Counted from the stretch's first letter, positions 17,796 through 26,575 are shown. The stretch is 38,994 nt of DNA from Prochlorococcus sp. AG-412-P08 (GCA_003214695.1 QCLI01000012.1:1-38994); one strand, 5' to 3'. Notes: generated by a model not told the origin, from the sequence alone. Program-made: numbers and translations.

Positions 17796-19847
17796 ATGGG
17801 AAACCCTCGCCTTCATCCACGTACTTTAGATGCCGTTAAAGAGAAAGCGGACATAGTTGATATTGTTGGCGAGCACGTTGTTTTAAAGAAAAAAGGGAAA
17901 GAGTTTGTAGGGATCTGCCCATTTCATGATGACAGCAGACCTTCAATGACGGTCTCCCCTGCTAAGCAGTTTTATTATTGCTTTTCTTGCGGAGCAGGGG
18001 GGAATTCCATCAAATTCCTTATGGAGCTTCAAAGGCAAAGCTTTGTTGACGTAGTGCTTGACTTAGCAAGGAAATATCATTTGCCTATTGAGACATTAGA
18101 AGGGCCACAACAAGAACGTTTCAGTCAAGAGCTCTCTCGTAGAGAAAGTCTTTATAGAGTTCTTTCTTTATCAAAAGGTTGGTTCAGTGATCAATTAAAG
18201 ACACCTTCTGGAACTAGAGCTTTTGAATATTTGATTAATACCCGCCGACTTAGCAAAGGAATTGTTGATAGTTTTGATCTTGGGTATGCCCCTGAAGGAT
18301 GGGATGGCTTGATTAAGCATATGAGTCAAGTGGAAGGAATCTCTTCTGAATTGTTATTAGATGCTGGTTTGATAATTCCGCGGAAAGGGCAAAATGGGTT
18401 TTATGATCGTTTTAGAAATCGTCTCATTGTCCCAATTAATGATCGTCAAGGCAGAGTTATAGGGTTTGGTGGTCGTAGTTTGGATGGTTCAGAGCCAAAG
18501 TATCTTAATTCACCAGAGACGGATGTGTTTGAAAAGGGTAAGCATCTTTTTGGTTTAGATAAAGCAGCAAATGCAATTCGTAAGGCTGATAAAGCTGTCG
18601 TTGTAGAAGGCTATTTTGATGTCATAGCCCTACACTTTGCAGGTGTTACAAATGCTGTTGCAGCTTTAGGTACTGCTCTTAGTAGTCAACAGATCAAACA
18701 GCTATGCCGTTGTAGTGATAGTAAACGTATTGTTCTTAACTTTGACACAGATAGTGCTGGGGTACGTGCTGCTAATAGAGCTATCGGTGAAGTGGAACAA
18801 CTTGCTATGCATGGGCAGTTGGAGTTAAGAGTTTTACAATTACCTTCGGCTAAGGATCCCGATGAATATCTTCAAGAGCATTCTTCTGTGGATTATAAGA
18901 CTCTTGTTGACAATGCTCCTCTTTGGGTTGACTGGAAAATTCAACAAGTATTAAAAGATAGTGATCTTAAAAAAGCTGACGATTTTCAACGAGCTGTTAG
19001 TGGCCTTGTCCAACTATTAGTCAAAATTCCACAATCAGCATTGCGATCTCATTATCTACAAAAAGTTGCTGAACTATTAAGTGGAGGGCAAGCCCGCCTT
19101 GCTTTGCAATTAGAAGAGGATCTGCGGAATCAGATTAAGGGACATCGTTGGCATGGCCGTTCTAATCGATATGCTCTCCCAAATGAGGTTAGTTTAAGAG
19201 AACGACTTGAAGCACAAATCCTTCAGCTTTATCTGCATTGTCCGCAACATCGTGCATCTATTCGCATTCAATTAAAGCAGCGAGAACTGGAGGACTTTGC
19301 ATTGCACCATCATCGATTACTTTGGGTTGCGATTAGTGATCTTGAAGAGAAGGTTGTCGGTTCAGATCTTTTAGAATCCATTAGCCGAGGTGAAAGTGAT
19401 TCCGATCAGTTATCAGAAATTGACCTTTCAAAAGAGCTTTTAGATCAATTTGTGTCTGATAATAATTCGTCCCTAAGCTCAAGCTTGGCAAGGCTTCTTG
19501 AACCGAATGAAGTGCAATTAGCTTTGATCGAGCAGCCTCTCCATCAGTTAAGAGGCACACTAGCTGTTTTAGAAAAACAGAAATCACTTAAACGTTGTAG
19601 ACACCTTATTGAAGCCTGGAGTGGTCAGAGATTAGAAACTTTGGAGACATGTATCTCTTCGCTTATTGAGCAAGAACTAAAGAATCCCAATGAGAAATAT
19701 GATATGGAAGTTAAAATAGAAGAAATGTTTGAAAAGTTGAATGTAGAAGCCTTGAAGTTCCAGGATTTATACTACGCAGAACGTAAACATATAGATTTTC
19801 TAGATAAACAGCGTTGTGCTATTTCTAACCAGGGCAAAAAACATTAA
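17796..19847 (+). CDS. dnaG: DNA primase
   Basis: DnaG makes RNA primers at the replication fork. The CHC2 zinc finger is intact (Cys41, His44, Cys62, Cys65 in CPFHDD and YYCFSCGAGGN), followed by the catalytic TOPRIM core with VVVEGYFDVIAL and NFDTDSAGVRAANRA, and a long helical C-terminal region that should bind DnaB. Length 683 is somewhat long but normal for cyanobacteria. ATG start at 17796 (MGNPRLHPRTLD). It is monocistronic here and convergent with the HEXXH protein gene, 67 bases downstream. Confidence 0.97.
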   Translation: MGNPRLHPRTLDAVKEKADIVDIVGEHVVLKKKGKEFVGICPFHDDSRPSMTVSPAKQFYYCFSCGAGGNSIKFLMELQRQSFVDVVLDLARKYHLPIETLEGPQQERFSQELSRRESLYRVLSLSKGWFSDQLKTPSGTRAFEYLINTRRLSKGIVDSFDLGYAPEGWDGLIKHMSQVEGISSELLLDAGLIIPRKGQNGFYDRFRNRLIVPINDRQGRVIGFGGRSLDGSEPKYLNSPETDVFEKGKHLFGLDKAANAIRKADKAVVVEGYFDVIALHFAGVTNAVAALGTALSSQQIKQLCRCSDSKRIVLNFDTDSAGVRAANRAIGEVEQLAMHGQLELRVLQLPSAKDPDEYLQEHSSVDYKTLVDNAPLWVDWKIQQVLKDSDLKKADDFQRAVSGLVQLLVKIPQSALRSHYLQKVAELLSGGQARLALQLEEDLRNQIKGHRWHGRSNRYALPNEVSLRERLEAQILQLYLHCPQHRASIRIQLKQRELEDFALHHHRLLWVAISDLEEKVVGSDLLESISRGESDSDQLSEIDLSKELLDQFVSDNNSSLSSSLARLLEPNEVQLALIEQPLHQLRGTLAVLEKQKSLKRCRHLIEAWSGQRLETLETCISSLIEQELKNPNEKYDMEVKIEEMFEKLNVEALKFQDLYYAERKHIDFLDKQRCAISNQGKKH

Positions 19848-19914
19848 TAGCCTAATTAATTCTTCTTCTTTCTCTTCTTTTATGGCTACTTTTTCTACCT
19901 GAGAATATTCATTC

Positions 19915-20379
19915 CTAAAAGCAGAACTCTTTAAGCAAGGAGATTACTTTTCTTGGTCTATCTTCTAAGGCATAGGCTTCAATTTCTTTTTTGCGTTCTC
20001 CGGTCAAATTGGTTGAGCCTTCTAAGGCGTTAAGTTTGTTCGAGTTGATTTTCATGCTTTGGTTACCCTGATAAATTTGATTCCCTCCATTGCACTCTTG
20101 GGCGATATGCACTGACTCATGCCGTAGAGCTCTTCTTATCATTAGACCTGTTTTAAATGAGCCGTCGGATTTCGGACCTTTTGCAAACATATATCCACCA
20201 TATCTCTTTGCATTATTTGTGCATATGACAATTGTTCTCTGCTCCTTTTTTAAGAACCCAAAGAATTTGTTGCTTATAAGACATAGGGGGGTATTCTCTT
20301 CTATTTTATAATTTGCTTTTTTAATTAAACTTACAATTTCTTTTTCAGGAGAATTAAGAAATAGCATAAATTCCAACAT
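19915..20379 (-). CDS. Hypothetical protein with HEXXH motif, possible zinc peptidase
   Basis: I do not recognise this 154-residue protein. It contains an exact HEXXH zinc-site pattern in RHESVHIAQEC (His87, Glu88, His91) and, 43 residues later, KEIEAYALED, where Glu134 could be the third ligand as in gluzincin-like minimal proteases. The helix before the motif (TGLMIRRALRHE) fits the active-site helix. There is no signal peptide or membrane segment, so it should be cytoplasmic. Five Cys are scattered. Start: ATG 20379, with an alternative ATG at 20367. It lies 85 bases downstream of umuC on the same strand and might be read through from the umuDC transcript. Protease activity is inference. 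Confidence 0.7.
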   Translation of the reverse strand: MLEFMLFLNSPEKEIVSLIKKANYKIEENTPLCLISNKFFGFLKKEQRTIVICTNNAKRYGGYMFAKGPKSDGSFKTGLMIRRALRHESVHIAQECNGGNQIYQGNQSMKINSNKLNALEGSTNLTGERKKEIEAYALEDRPRKVISLLKEFCF

Positions 20380-20421
20380 ATGCTTATTGTTTTGACGTTG
20401 GCTTGTATCTTTTAGGATTTT

Positions 20422-20427
20422 ATTATA
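20422..20427 (-). promoter_or_regulatory. Putative -10 element upstream of the HEXXH gene
   Basis: On the minus strand this is a perfect TATAAT, 42 bases before the ATG at 20379 and inside the gap after umuC. A matching -35 is not obvious (GAACTT at 17-base spacing). It would let the HEXXH gene be expressed apart from umuDC. Confidence 0.35.
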
Positions 20428-20464
20428 TTGGCGATCCTCTGATTAAGTTCCTCCTTTTTTCACC

Positions 20465-21730
20465 TTATGCTTGAACGATAGGTATATCGCTTAAGCGTGT
20501 TGTTGCTAGGGGGCTTAGGTGTCTTCGCCTTACTTTCTGGTTTTGATTAACTCCACAGGCAGCCCAATAAACTGTGTCTTGGCCGTAATGTTTGTTCAAG
20601 TTATCGATTGCTTTGATTAGGTCTCCTTTCTTGGACGACTCTAACCTTGCTGTTGAAAGTAAATGTAGTTGAAGATGATCTGCATTTAGAAGCCCTTGCA
20701 TGGTTACCCCAGACTTTATTAATAAACAATTGGGATGAAATATCTTCTTTGTTAAGCCAAGAGCTGCTGCTAGGAGTATCCGAGTATCATTGCTAGGAAA
20801 CTCTAGGTGTTTTGTCGCAGATCGACTGTAAAAAATTGGCGTATGGAAGCTAGTACGAGTGAAAATGGTTATAGAAGCAGCATTTTGATTTTGTTTCCTT
20901 AGCTTCTCGCTTGCACGTATAGTATGAGTTGCTATTAACTGACGCAATTCTTCGATATTACTTATAGGCTTGCTCACACTGTTGCTAACGCAAGTTTCCT
21001 TTTTTGGTATTGCTTTTGATAAGAAATCTATGCAATTGTGGCCTTTTAGTTCATATTGTAAGCGTATGCCTTTAATCCCAATCTTCTCTTTCAGTTTGTT
21101 GCTTGGCATATCTCGTAGTTGTAGAGCATTATGAATCCCATGGGTATGACACCAGTGAGCTAGCTTAGGGCCAATTCCCCAAACGCTTTCTACTTCAACT
21201 TGCTTAAGAAAATAATCTTTATCTTTAGCAGTTCCTAAATCGAATAGACCTGAATAATTGGCCATATTTTTTGCTAAATAGTTTGCAAGCTTTGCTTGAC
21301 TTTTTGTTTCACCAATGCCAATAGCGATTGGTAAACTTAGTCGCTGGTATATTACTTCCCGCAATCGACGTGCCCATTCTACCAGAGTGGAATTTGAAGA
21401 GCGGCTGATTTTTACAAATGCTTCATCGATTGAATACACCTCAAGTTCTTCGCAATTGGCTCTCATAATGTCCATAAAGCGTTGACTCATGTCAGAATAG
21501 AGAGTGTAGTTTGAACTTCTCACTTCAGCACTAACCTCTCTCAATTGATGACGTATCTTAAAATATGGCTGCCCCATCGAGATGCCAAGAGATTTTGCTT
21601 CTGCATTACGAGCTATGACGCATCCATCGTTGTTCGAAAGCACTACTATGGGACGACCCGCAATTGAAGGATCTATGCTTTGTTCACAAGCAGCATAGAA
21701 GTTATTACAATCAACTAGAGCGATAGGCAT
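20465..21730 (-). CDS. umuC: DNA polymerase V catalytic subunit UmuC (Y family)
   Basis: UmuC with two processed UmuD' subunits forms error-prone polymerase V for lesion bypass. The 421-residue protein starts with the Y-family palm motif IALVDCNNFYAACEQS (catalytic Asp7), then YSIDEAF with Asp102/Glu103, the HhH region SVWGIGPKLAHW and a little-finger domain with TIFTRTSF. The C-terminal zone ends in a segment typical of UmuC but not DinB. Its start is nine bases after the umuD stop, so the two form an operon. Confidence 0.95.
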   Translation of the reverse strand: MPIALVDCNNFYAACEQSIDPSIAGRPIVVLSNNDGCVIARNAEAKSLGISMGQPYFKIRHQLREVSAEVRSSNYTLYSDMSQRFMDIMRANCEELEVYSIDEAFVKISRSSNSTLVEWARRLREVIYQRLSLPIAIGIGETKSQAKLANYLAKNMANYSGLFDLGTAKDKDYFLKQVEVESVWGIGPKLAHWCHTHGIHNALQLRDMPSNKLKEKIGIKGIRLQYELKGHNCIDFLSKAIPKKETCVSNSVSKPISNIEELRQLIATHTIRASEKLRKQNQNAASITIFTRTSFHTPIFYSRSATKHLEFPSNDTRILLAAALGLTKKIFHPNCLLIKSGVTMQGLLNADHLQLHLLSTARLESSKKGDLIKAIDNLNKHYGQDTVYWAACGVNQNQKVRRRHLSPLATTRLSDIPIVQA

Positions 21731-21739
21731 ATATTTAAT

Positions 21740-22165
21740 TTATCCTTGTTTTATACGGTCTAGCTTATGGACAGAGAACGTCGCAACTCCCCAAAAGTGT
21801 ACGCTTTCGTGACGATTTAGATTAATTGCTGGATAATTTGGATGCTCTGCTTCTAAGTAGAAGATGTTTTTGCGATAAATGAGTCTTTTTACTATGAAAG
21901 ATCCATCAACTATGGCTACCACAATGTCTCCTACTTGTGGGTTTAGACTGCGATCGACTATTAATAAGTCTCCATCTAGGATCCCAGCATCACGCATAGA
22001 TTCACCCCTTACGCGTAGAAAAAAAGTGCTTGATGGATGATGTATTAATTCTTCGTTTAGGTCAATACCCGTCTCAACGTAGTTATCAGCTGGAGAAGGG
22101 AACCCCGCGAATACGCATCTTTTAAGTAATGGTAATGACAAGCTTGGCCGAGACACTTCCTTCAA
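21740..22165 (-). CDS. umuD: UmuD, LexA-like self-cleaving polymerase V subunit
   Basis: UmuD is an S24-family protein that self-cleaves on RecA filaments to active UmuD'. The protein (141 residues) aligns well with E. coli UmuD: GFPSPADNYVE after the predicted cleavage site Ala20-Gly21 (Cys-Gly in E. coli), catalytic Ser56 in RVRGESMRDAG and Lys93 in SFIVKRL. The only plausible start in this frame is TTG 22165 (MKEVSRP), which lies inside the left arm of a perfect palindrome. Promoter or operator therefore overlaps the translation start. Upstream is rlmH on the same strand, 68 bases away. Confidence 0.95.
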   Translation of the reverse strand: MKEVSRPSLSLPLLKRCVFAGFPSPADNYVETGIDLNEELIHHPSSTFFLRVRGESMRDAGILDGDLLIVDRSLNPQVGDIVVAIVDGSFIVKRLIYRKNIFYLEAEHPNYPAINLNRHESVHFWGVATFSVHKLDRIKQG

Positions 22166-22206
22166 GAAATCTGCTATAGTACATTTATACTATAGCAGAT
22201 TTCTTG
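22163..22206. repeat. Perfect 19-bp inverted repeat over the umuD start
   Basis: Left arm 22163-22181 (CAAGAAATCTGCTATAGTA) and right arm 22188-22206 are exact reverse complements around a 6-base spacer, CATTTA. On the minus strand the arm includes the umuD TTG. In RNA it would form a 19-bp stem covering the start codon; as DNA it is a palindromic operator candidate. It may also serve as the terminator region for rlmH. Confidence 0.9.
22178..22191 (-). promoter_or_regulatory. Putative LexA (SOS) box
   Basis: The palindrome core AGTACATTTATACT agrees at 13 of 14 positions, in either orientation, with the cyanobacterial LexA consensus RGTACNNNDGTWCB as I recall it. Its position directly upstream of umuDC, a classic SOS operon, supports the call. 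lexA itself is not in the window. Confidence 0.6.
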
Positions 22207-22233
22207 GGTGCGTGAGTGATTGAGAGATCGAAG

Positions 22234-22671
22234 TTACTCTCTGTGGTAAGGACCTCCTCTCGCTATAGTGGTTGCTCTATAAAGTTGTTCTAAAAGTAAG
22301 AGCCTAGCTATCTCGTGTGGAAAAGTTAAAGCTGAAAGGCTAAGGCGAACATGAGCACTAGCTTTGATACTGGGACATATTCCGTTAGCACCCCCGACAA
22401 TGAAAGCAGTGCGTTGTGATGCGACTGTTTGAAGACGCTTGGAAAAAGTAAGTGAAGTAAATCTCTCTCCTTCTTCGCAAAGAGGAATCAACAATTCGCC
22501 ATCCTTTAAAGCAGACCTAATTGTTTCAGCTTCTTTCTTGAGACTGCTATCTCGTATTTCGGTAATTAAAAGACCAGGAAGTCTTTTCATGTAGAGATCT
22601 ATACCGCTTTGAATCCATGGCTTGCGGATCTTCCCTATAGCAATTATTCGATATCTAGAAGGGTTAATCAC
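22234..22671 (-). CDS. rlmH: 23S rRNA (pseudouridine1915-N3)-methyltransferase RlmH
   Basis: RlmH methylates pseudouridine 1915 in helix 69 of 23S rRNA on the assembled 70S ribosome. The 145-residue SPOUT protein shows YRIIAIGKIRKPW at the N-terminus, the SAM-binding knot elements FIVGGANG and LSLSALTFPHEIARLLLLEQ, and the conserved C-terminal PYHRE found at the end of the E. coli enzyme. Start: GTG at 22671. Upstream is a charged hypothetical on the same strand; downstream is umuD. Confidence 0.93.
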   Translation of the reverse strand: MINPSRYRIIAIGKIRKPWIQSGIDLYMKRLPGLLITEIRDSSLKKEAETIRSALKDGELLIPLCEEGERFTSLTFSKRLQTVASQRTAFIVGGANGICPSIKASAHVRLSLSALTFPHEIARLLLLEQLYRATTIARGGPYHRE

Positions 22672-22692
22672 AATCTCTTTAATTATTAAAAA

Positions 22693-23082
22693 CTAATCAT
22701 CTTCTTCTAACAATAATCTCTGAAATGAAATGTAAAGGTCATCTTTTAAGAGATTATTGTTTGTATTTTTATTCTTTGATTTAACTGTTTTTTGATTTGT
22801 ATCTAATTCGGAAAAACTTTCTTTAAGTGGTTCTTTTTCTAAATTAAGGGATTCAGTTTTCTTTAGACGATCAAGTAGATGGGCGGGAACTTTGCCGTCA
22901 GAACTAGCTTTTATTAATTCACCAAAAAGTTTTTTCGGATCTTGTTCAGTCTCTATTGGATGAAGTTTTGCCTTTGTGTTCTGATTTGCTTTTGAGGACT
23001 TTGCATTTGGTATAGGTAGTGAATTGGGGAGTTTACGCCCTAATTCACGTAGGCGTTCTAGGCTATGGGAATCAAAACTCAT
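22693..23082 (-). CDS. Charged hypothetical protein, picocyanobacterial type
   Basis: This 129-residue protein has no membrane segment. The N-terminal 20 residues (SFDSHSLERLRELGRKLP) and a central block (ETEQDPKKLFGELIKASSDG to LLDRLKK) look like folded helices, while the rest is a Lys/Asn/Ser-rich linker and an acidic end (LLLEEDD). A conserved helix with an acidic tail suggests a small adaptor or binding protein, but I recognise no family. It precedes rlmH by 21 bases. Start: ATG 23082. Confidence 0.68.
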   Translation of the reverse strand: MSFDSHSLERLRELGRKLPNSLPIPNAKSSKANQNTKAKLHPIETEQDPKKLFGELIKASSDGKVPAHLLDRLKKTESLNLEKEPLKESFSELDTNQKTVKSKNKNTNNNLLKDDLYISFQRLLLEEDD

Positions 23083-23232
23083 TTTTCTTTGAGGAGTATG
23101 AATTGCATGGGAACTTAAGAAAAATTTAAAGCTTCATTATTCTATTTGACATTGTCGATTGAATATGAGATGTTTTTGGTATTTGATAGATGTATTGATT
23201 TTTCAGAAAGTTGTACAAGGAGAATAATCAAT

Positions 23233-24063
23233 ATGTCGTTTGTAGGACATAGCGCAAGGAAGCGTTTTGGTCAGCATTGGCTTCGAGATGATTCTGTCTT
23301 GGAAAAAATTGTTGCAGCAGCAGAGCTGAGCAATTCTGATCGTGTCTTGGAAATTGGACCTGGTCGTGGTGCTCTTACAGAGAAGTTACTTAAATCGAGA
23401 GCTGAATTAGTGCATTGTATTGAGGTAGATCTAGATCTTATTGCTGGGTTGAGAAAACGTTTTGCTGAAAACTCTAGATTTACGTTGAGAGAAGGTGATG
23501 CTCTTTCTGTTCCGTTAGTACATCCAGATGGGTTGCCAGTGAATAAAGTTGTAGCAAATATCCCTTACAATATTACGTCACCTTTACTCGAAAGACTTAT
23601 TGGTCGCTTGGGGAGGGCTGTTGAACATCATTATGAGAAATTGGTATTGCTTTTGCAAAAAGAAGTTGCAGATAGAATCATATCTTTGCCTGGCCAGAGT
23701 AGCTTTAGTGCAATGAGCGTAAGACTTCAATTGTTAGCTAATTGCCGCAGTGTTTGTGATGTCCCTCCAAGTTCATTTAGTCCACCCCCAAAGGTGCATT
23801 CAAAGGTAATTATTTTAGAACCATATAGTTCAACAGAATCTCTAGGGTTTGAACTTGGGACAAGAGTCGAAGCTTTAGTTAGGACAGCCTTTTTGTCTAG
23901 AAGGAAAAAGCTGAGGAATACATTGATAGCGCTAATACCTTTGAATGACCTAGAGACTTTGGCCCATGGGCAAGGTATTAGTCTTGATCAAAGGCCACAA
24001 GAAATTGCACCTGATAAATGGGTGCAATTAGCAAAGAGTTTAAAAAAATGGGAGCGCAATTAA
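23233..24063 (+). CDS. rsmA: 16S rRNA dimethyladenosine transferase RsmA (KsgA)
   Basis: RsmA dimethylates two adjacent adenines (A1518, A1519 in E. coli numbering) at the 3' end of 16S rRNA, a late 30S quality check. The protein has KRFGQHWLRD at its start, the SAM motif LEIGPGRGALTEKLL (39-53) and the catalytic NIPYN (109-113). I chose ATG 23233 (MSFVGHSARKRFG), preceded by AAGGAG at 23217-23222, over an upstream TTG at 23146, because the 29 extra residues are not family-like. Length 276, typical. It is followed by ispE after 6 bases, as in many bacteria. Confidence 0.96.
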   Translation: MSFVGHSARKRFGQHWLRDDSVLEKIVAAAELSNSDRVLEIGPGRGALTEKLLKSRAELVHCIEVDLDLIAGLRKRFAENSRFTLREGDALSVPLVHPDGLPVNKVVANIPYNITSPLLERLIGRLGRAVEHHYEKLVLLLQKEVADRIISLPGQSSFSAMSVRLQLLANCRSVCDVPPSSFSPPPKVHSKVIILEPYSSTESLGFELGTRVEALVRTAFLSRRKKLRNTLIALIPLNDLETLAHGQGISLDQRPQEIAPDKWVQLAKSLKKWERN

Positions 24064-24069
24064 GAAAAG

Positions 24070-25029
24070 ATGAGCATTCAGGAATCAGCACAGTCAAATT
24101 CTTTAAGAGCAATAGCAGCAGCAAAAATTAATTTGCATTTAGAGGTTCTTGGACTTCGTAAAGATGGCTTCCATGAATTGGCAATGCTAATGCAGAGCAT
24201 TGATTTGTTTGATGAGATTGATTTCACAAAGACAAATAATTCGAAGATTATACTTACCTCTGATGATCAAACTTTAAGTACAGGTGATGACAATTTGATT
24301 TTGAGAGCCGCAAAATTGATGAGTAGATTCTCAGAAGAGAAACAATTGGGTGCTCAAATTCATTTAAGAAAAAATATTCCCATTGGGGCAGGTTTAGCTG
24401 GTGGATCTAGTGATGCAGCCGCAACAATGATTGGACTTAATCAGTTATGGGAACTCAATTTATCATCTAAGAAAATGGAAGAAATGTCTGCAGAACTTGG
24501 CTCAGATGTACCATTTTGCTTTAAAGGAGGGACGCAGCTTTGCTTTGGTAGAGGAGAGTCTTTAGAGCCTATAAGTATCGAAAAAGAAGCTTCGCGAATG
24601 GCGGTTGTACTTGTAAAAGATCCTGAAGTAGAAGTTTCAACTCCATGGGCTTACGGAAAGTATAAAGAGAGGAACTCAACGCATTACTTGAAGCGTGAAG
24701 AAGATTTTCAAGTAAAACGTCAATTGTTAAGAGAGGCTAAATGGTTAAACCCGTTGACTCCTTTAAATCCTCCACCGTTAGTTAATGATCTTCAAAAAGT
24801 TATAGAACCTGCAATACCAGCCGTAAAAAATGCTTTGGAGTTCTTGGTTTCGCTTGAAGGAGTTATTGCTGTTGCGATGAGCGGTTCTGGGCCAAGCTGC
24901 TTTGCTATTTTTCCTAATCTTAATTCTGCAAGAAAAGCGTTGAATAATAATAATGAACGACTGCAATTGTCTGGATTAAGTGCATGGTGCTGTTCATTTA
25001 GGAATAAAGGAGTGGATTTACTCCTGTGA
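24070..25029 (+). CDS. ispE: 4-(cytidine 5'-diphospho)-2-C-methyl-D-erythritol kinase
   Basis: IspE is the GHMP kinase of the MEP isoprenoid pathway, feeding carotenoid, phytol and quinone synthesis. The 319-residue protein has AAAKINLHLEVLG (Lys19), the ATP loop PIGAGLAGGSSDAAA (104-118), the LGSDVPFCF active-site segment (Asp147) and the C-terminal AMSGSGPSCFAIF motif. Length and motifs are normal. ATG start at 24070, six bases after rsmA. The stop overlaps the next gene in GTGA. Confidence 0.96.
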   Translation: MSIQESAQSNSLRAIAAAKINLHLEVLGLRKDGFHELAMLMQSIDLFDEIDFTKTNNSKIILTSDDQTLSTGDDNLILRAAKLMSRFSEEKQLGAQIHLRKNIPIGAGLAGGSSDAAATMIGLNQLWELNLSSKKMEEMSAELGSDVPFCFKGGTQLCFGRGESLEPISIEKEASRMAVVLVKDPEVEVSTPWAYGKYKERNSTHYLKREEDFQVKRQLLREAKWLNPLTPLNPPPLVNDLQKVIEPAIPAVKNALEFLVSLEGVIAVAMSGSGPSCFAIFPNLNSARKALNNNNERLQLSGLSAWCCSFRNKGVDLLL

Positions 25030-25382
25030 TTGACCAGACTAAAAAACCGTCTCCTGAATCAGAAGATCAGAATGAGATGAGAATGAAAGAAAAAGTTGTT
25101 CAGTCCTCAAGTAAGGGACCATTAAGTTTTTTATCTGGTGCATTAACCAGTTTTTTCTTTGCATGGCTTTCTTTTCTTTTAAGTAGGAAGGTTGTGATTT
25201 ATTTTGTTTTACATTCGCCTAATTACACCTCTCAGTTCGCTCAAAGCATTGCTTCAGCTATGAAAACATTGGCGATTGGAATGTGTTTCCTAGCCACCTT
25301 TACATTTGCCTTTATTGGATTAGGTCTGAGTATTGTATTTATTCGAAGTTTGTTTCCAGACAAGGTCCATGAAGATGATTAA
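25026..25382 (+). CDS. DUF3082 family membrane protein
   Basis: This 118-residue protein starts with a GTG that overlaps the ispE stop (GTGA), indicating coupled expression. A hydrophilic N-terminus (1-33) is followed by GPLSFLSGALTSFFFAWLSF and a C-terminal pair of hydrophobic helices (about 78-108), a pattern matching cyanobacterial DUF3082. The family is found in cyanobacteria and plastids; its function is not established. Placement after ispE may reflect operon convenience only. Confidence 0.8.
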   Translation: MIDQTKKPSPESEDQNEMRMKEKVVQSSSKGPLSFLSGALTSFFFAWLSFLLSRKVVIYFVLHSPNYTSQFAQSIASAMKTLAIGMCFLATFTFAFIGLGLSIVFIRSLFPDKVHEDD

Positions 25383-25429
25383 TATTTGGTTGTAAATTAC
25401 GCTTATTTCTTTAACAAAGGGGGGTTTGG

Positions 25430-25525
25430 ATGAATCTGCATGATCTTGGATTGTTGGTTCTTTTACTATGCCCAGGAATGTTGCTATCGGTATTGATTCT
25501 TTCTACATTTGCAGCAGGCGGATAA
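25430..25525 (+). CDS. 31-residue single-TM membrane peptide
   Basis: This very short ORF has a strong AAAGGGGGG site (25416-25424) five bases before its ATG. The product is almost entirely one hydrophobic helix: GLLVLLLCPGMLLSVLILST, then FAAGG. Such tiny single-helix proteins are typical of photosystem, cytochrome b6f or NDH-1 accessory subunits, but I cannot assign it to a known one. It lies between the DUF3082 gene and pdhB. Coding status rests on the ribosome-binding site and the hydropathy, not on homology. Confidence 0.5.
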   Translation: MNLHDLGLLVLLLCPGMLLSVLILSTFAAGG

Positions 25526-25579
25526 TAGGGCACACTTTGTTATAGCTTGGCTAAGTTACTCCGGATTAGCCGGAACAAA

Positions 25580-26572
25580 ATGAAAACAGTGGCAGGGACA
25601 CTTCTATTTAACGCTCTTCGCGAAGCCATAGATGAAGAAATGGCTAGAGATCCTCATGTTTGTGTAATGGGTGAGGATGTAGGGCAATATGGCGGATCAT
25701 ATAAGGTCACTAAGGACTTGTATGAGAAATACGGGGAGCTAAGAGTTTTAGATACTCCAATTGCTGAAAATAGTTTTACAGGAATGGCTGTTGGTGCTGC
25801 CATGACAGGGCTTAGACCCATAGTTGAAGGCATGAATATGGGATTTCTTCTATTGGCCTTCAATCAAATTTCAAACAACATGGGTATGTTGCGCTATACG
25901 AGTGGAGGGAATTTTACTATCCCCACAGTCGTTCGTGGCCCAGGAGGAGTTGGGAGACAACTTGGTGCGGAACATAGTCAGAGATTGGAGGCATATTTTC
26001 ATGCTGTCCCAGGGATAAAAATAGTGGCTTGTAGCACTCCTACTAATGCAAAGGGATTAATGAAAGCTGCAATAAGAGATAATAATCCGGTTTTATTTTT
26101 TGAGCATGTGCTTCTTTATAATTTAACTGAGGAATTGCCTGATGGAGAATATGTTTGCTCTCTTGATCAGGCAGACATCGTAAGAGAAGGTAAGGATCTA
26201 ACAGTTTTGACTTATTCAAGAATGCGCCACCATTGCCTCAAGGCCATTGATCAGTTGGATAAGAAAGGAATTGATGTGGAATTAATAGATCTTATTAGCC
26301 TTAAACCGTTTGACATGGAAACTATTACTAAGTCTATAAGAAAAACTCATAGAGTAATAATAGTTGAAGAGTGTATGAAGACAGGTGGTATTGGAGCTGA
26401 ATTGATTGCTTTAATTAATGAAAACTGTTTTGATGAACTTGATTGCCGCCCAATAAGGCTTTCTAGTCAGGATATTCCTACTCCTTATAATGGACAGCTT
26501 GAGAATCTAACTATAATTCAACCTCATCAAATTATTGAAACTGCAGAAAAAATGCTTAATTCTGAGGTTTAG
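25580..26572 (+). CDS. pdhB: Pyruvate dehydrogenase E1 component beta subunit
   Basis: PdhB with PdhA forms thiamine-diphosphate-dependent E1, which decarboxylates pyruvate for acetyl-CoA synthesis. The protein shows [24 protein letters not shown] at the start (Glu for TPP activation), [10 protein letters not shown], and the transketolase C-domain [13 protein letters not shown] and [13 protein letters not shown] chose ATG 25580 ([11 protein letters not shown], 330 aa) over TTG 25547, because homologues begin near here and the TTG lacks a ribosome-binding site. pdhA is elsewhere, as usual in cyanobacteria. secD follows after three bases. Confidence 0.93.
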   Translation: MKTVAGTLLFNALREAIDEEMARDPHVCVMGEDVGQYGGSYKVTKDLYEKYGELRVLDTPIAENSFTGMAVGAAMTGLRPIVEGMNMGFLLLAFNQISNNMGMLRYTSGGNFTIPTVVRGPGGVGRQLGAEHSQRLEAYFHAVPGIKIVACSTPTNAKGLMKAAIRDNNPVLFFEHVLLYNLTEELPDGEYVCSLDQADIVREGKDLTVLTYSRMRHHCLKAIDQLDKKGIDVELIDLISLKPFDMETITKSIRKTHRVIIVEECMKTGGIGAELIALINENCFDELDCRPIRLSSQDIPTPYNGQLENLTIIQPHQIIETAEKMLNSEV

Positions 26573-26575
26573 TTA

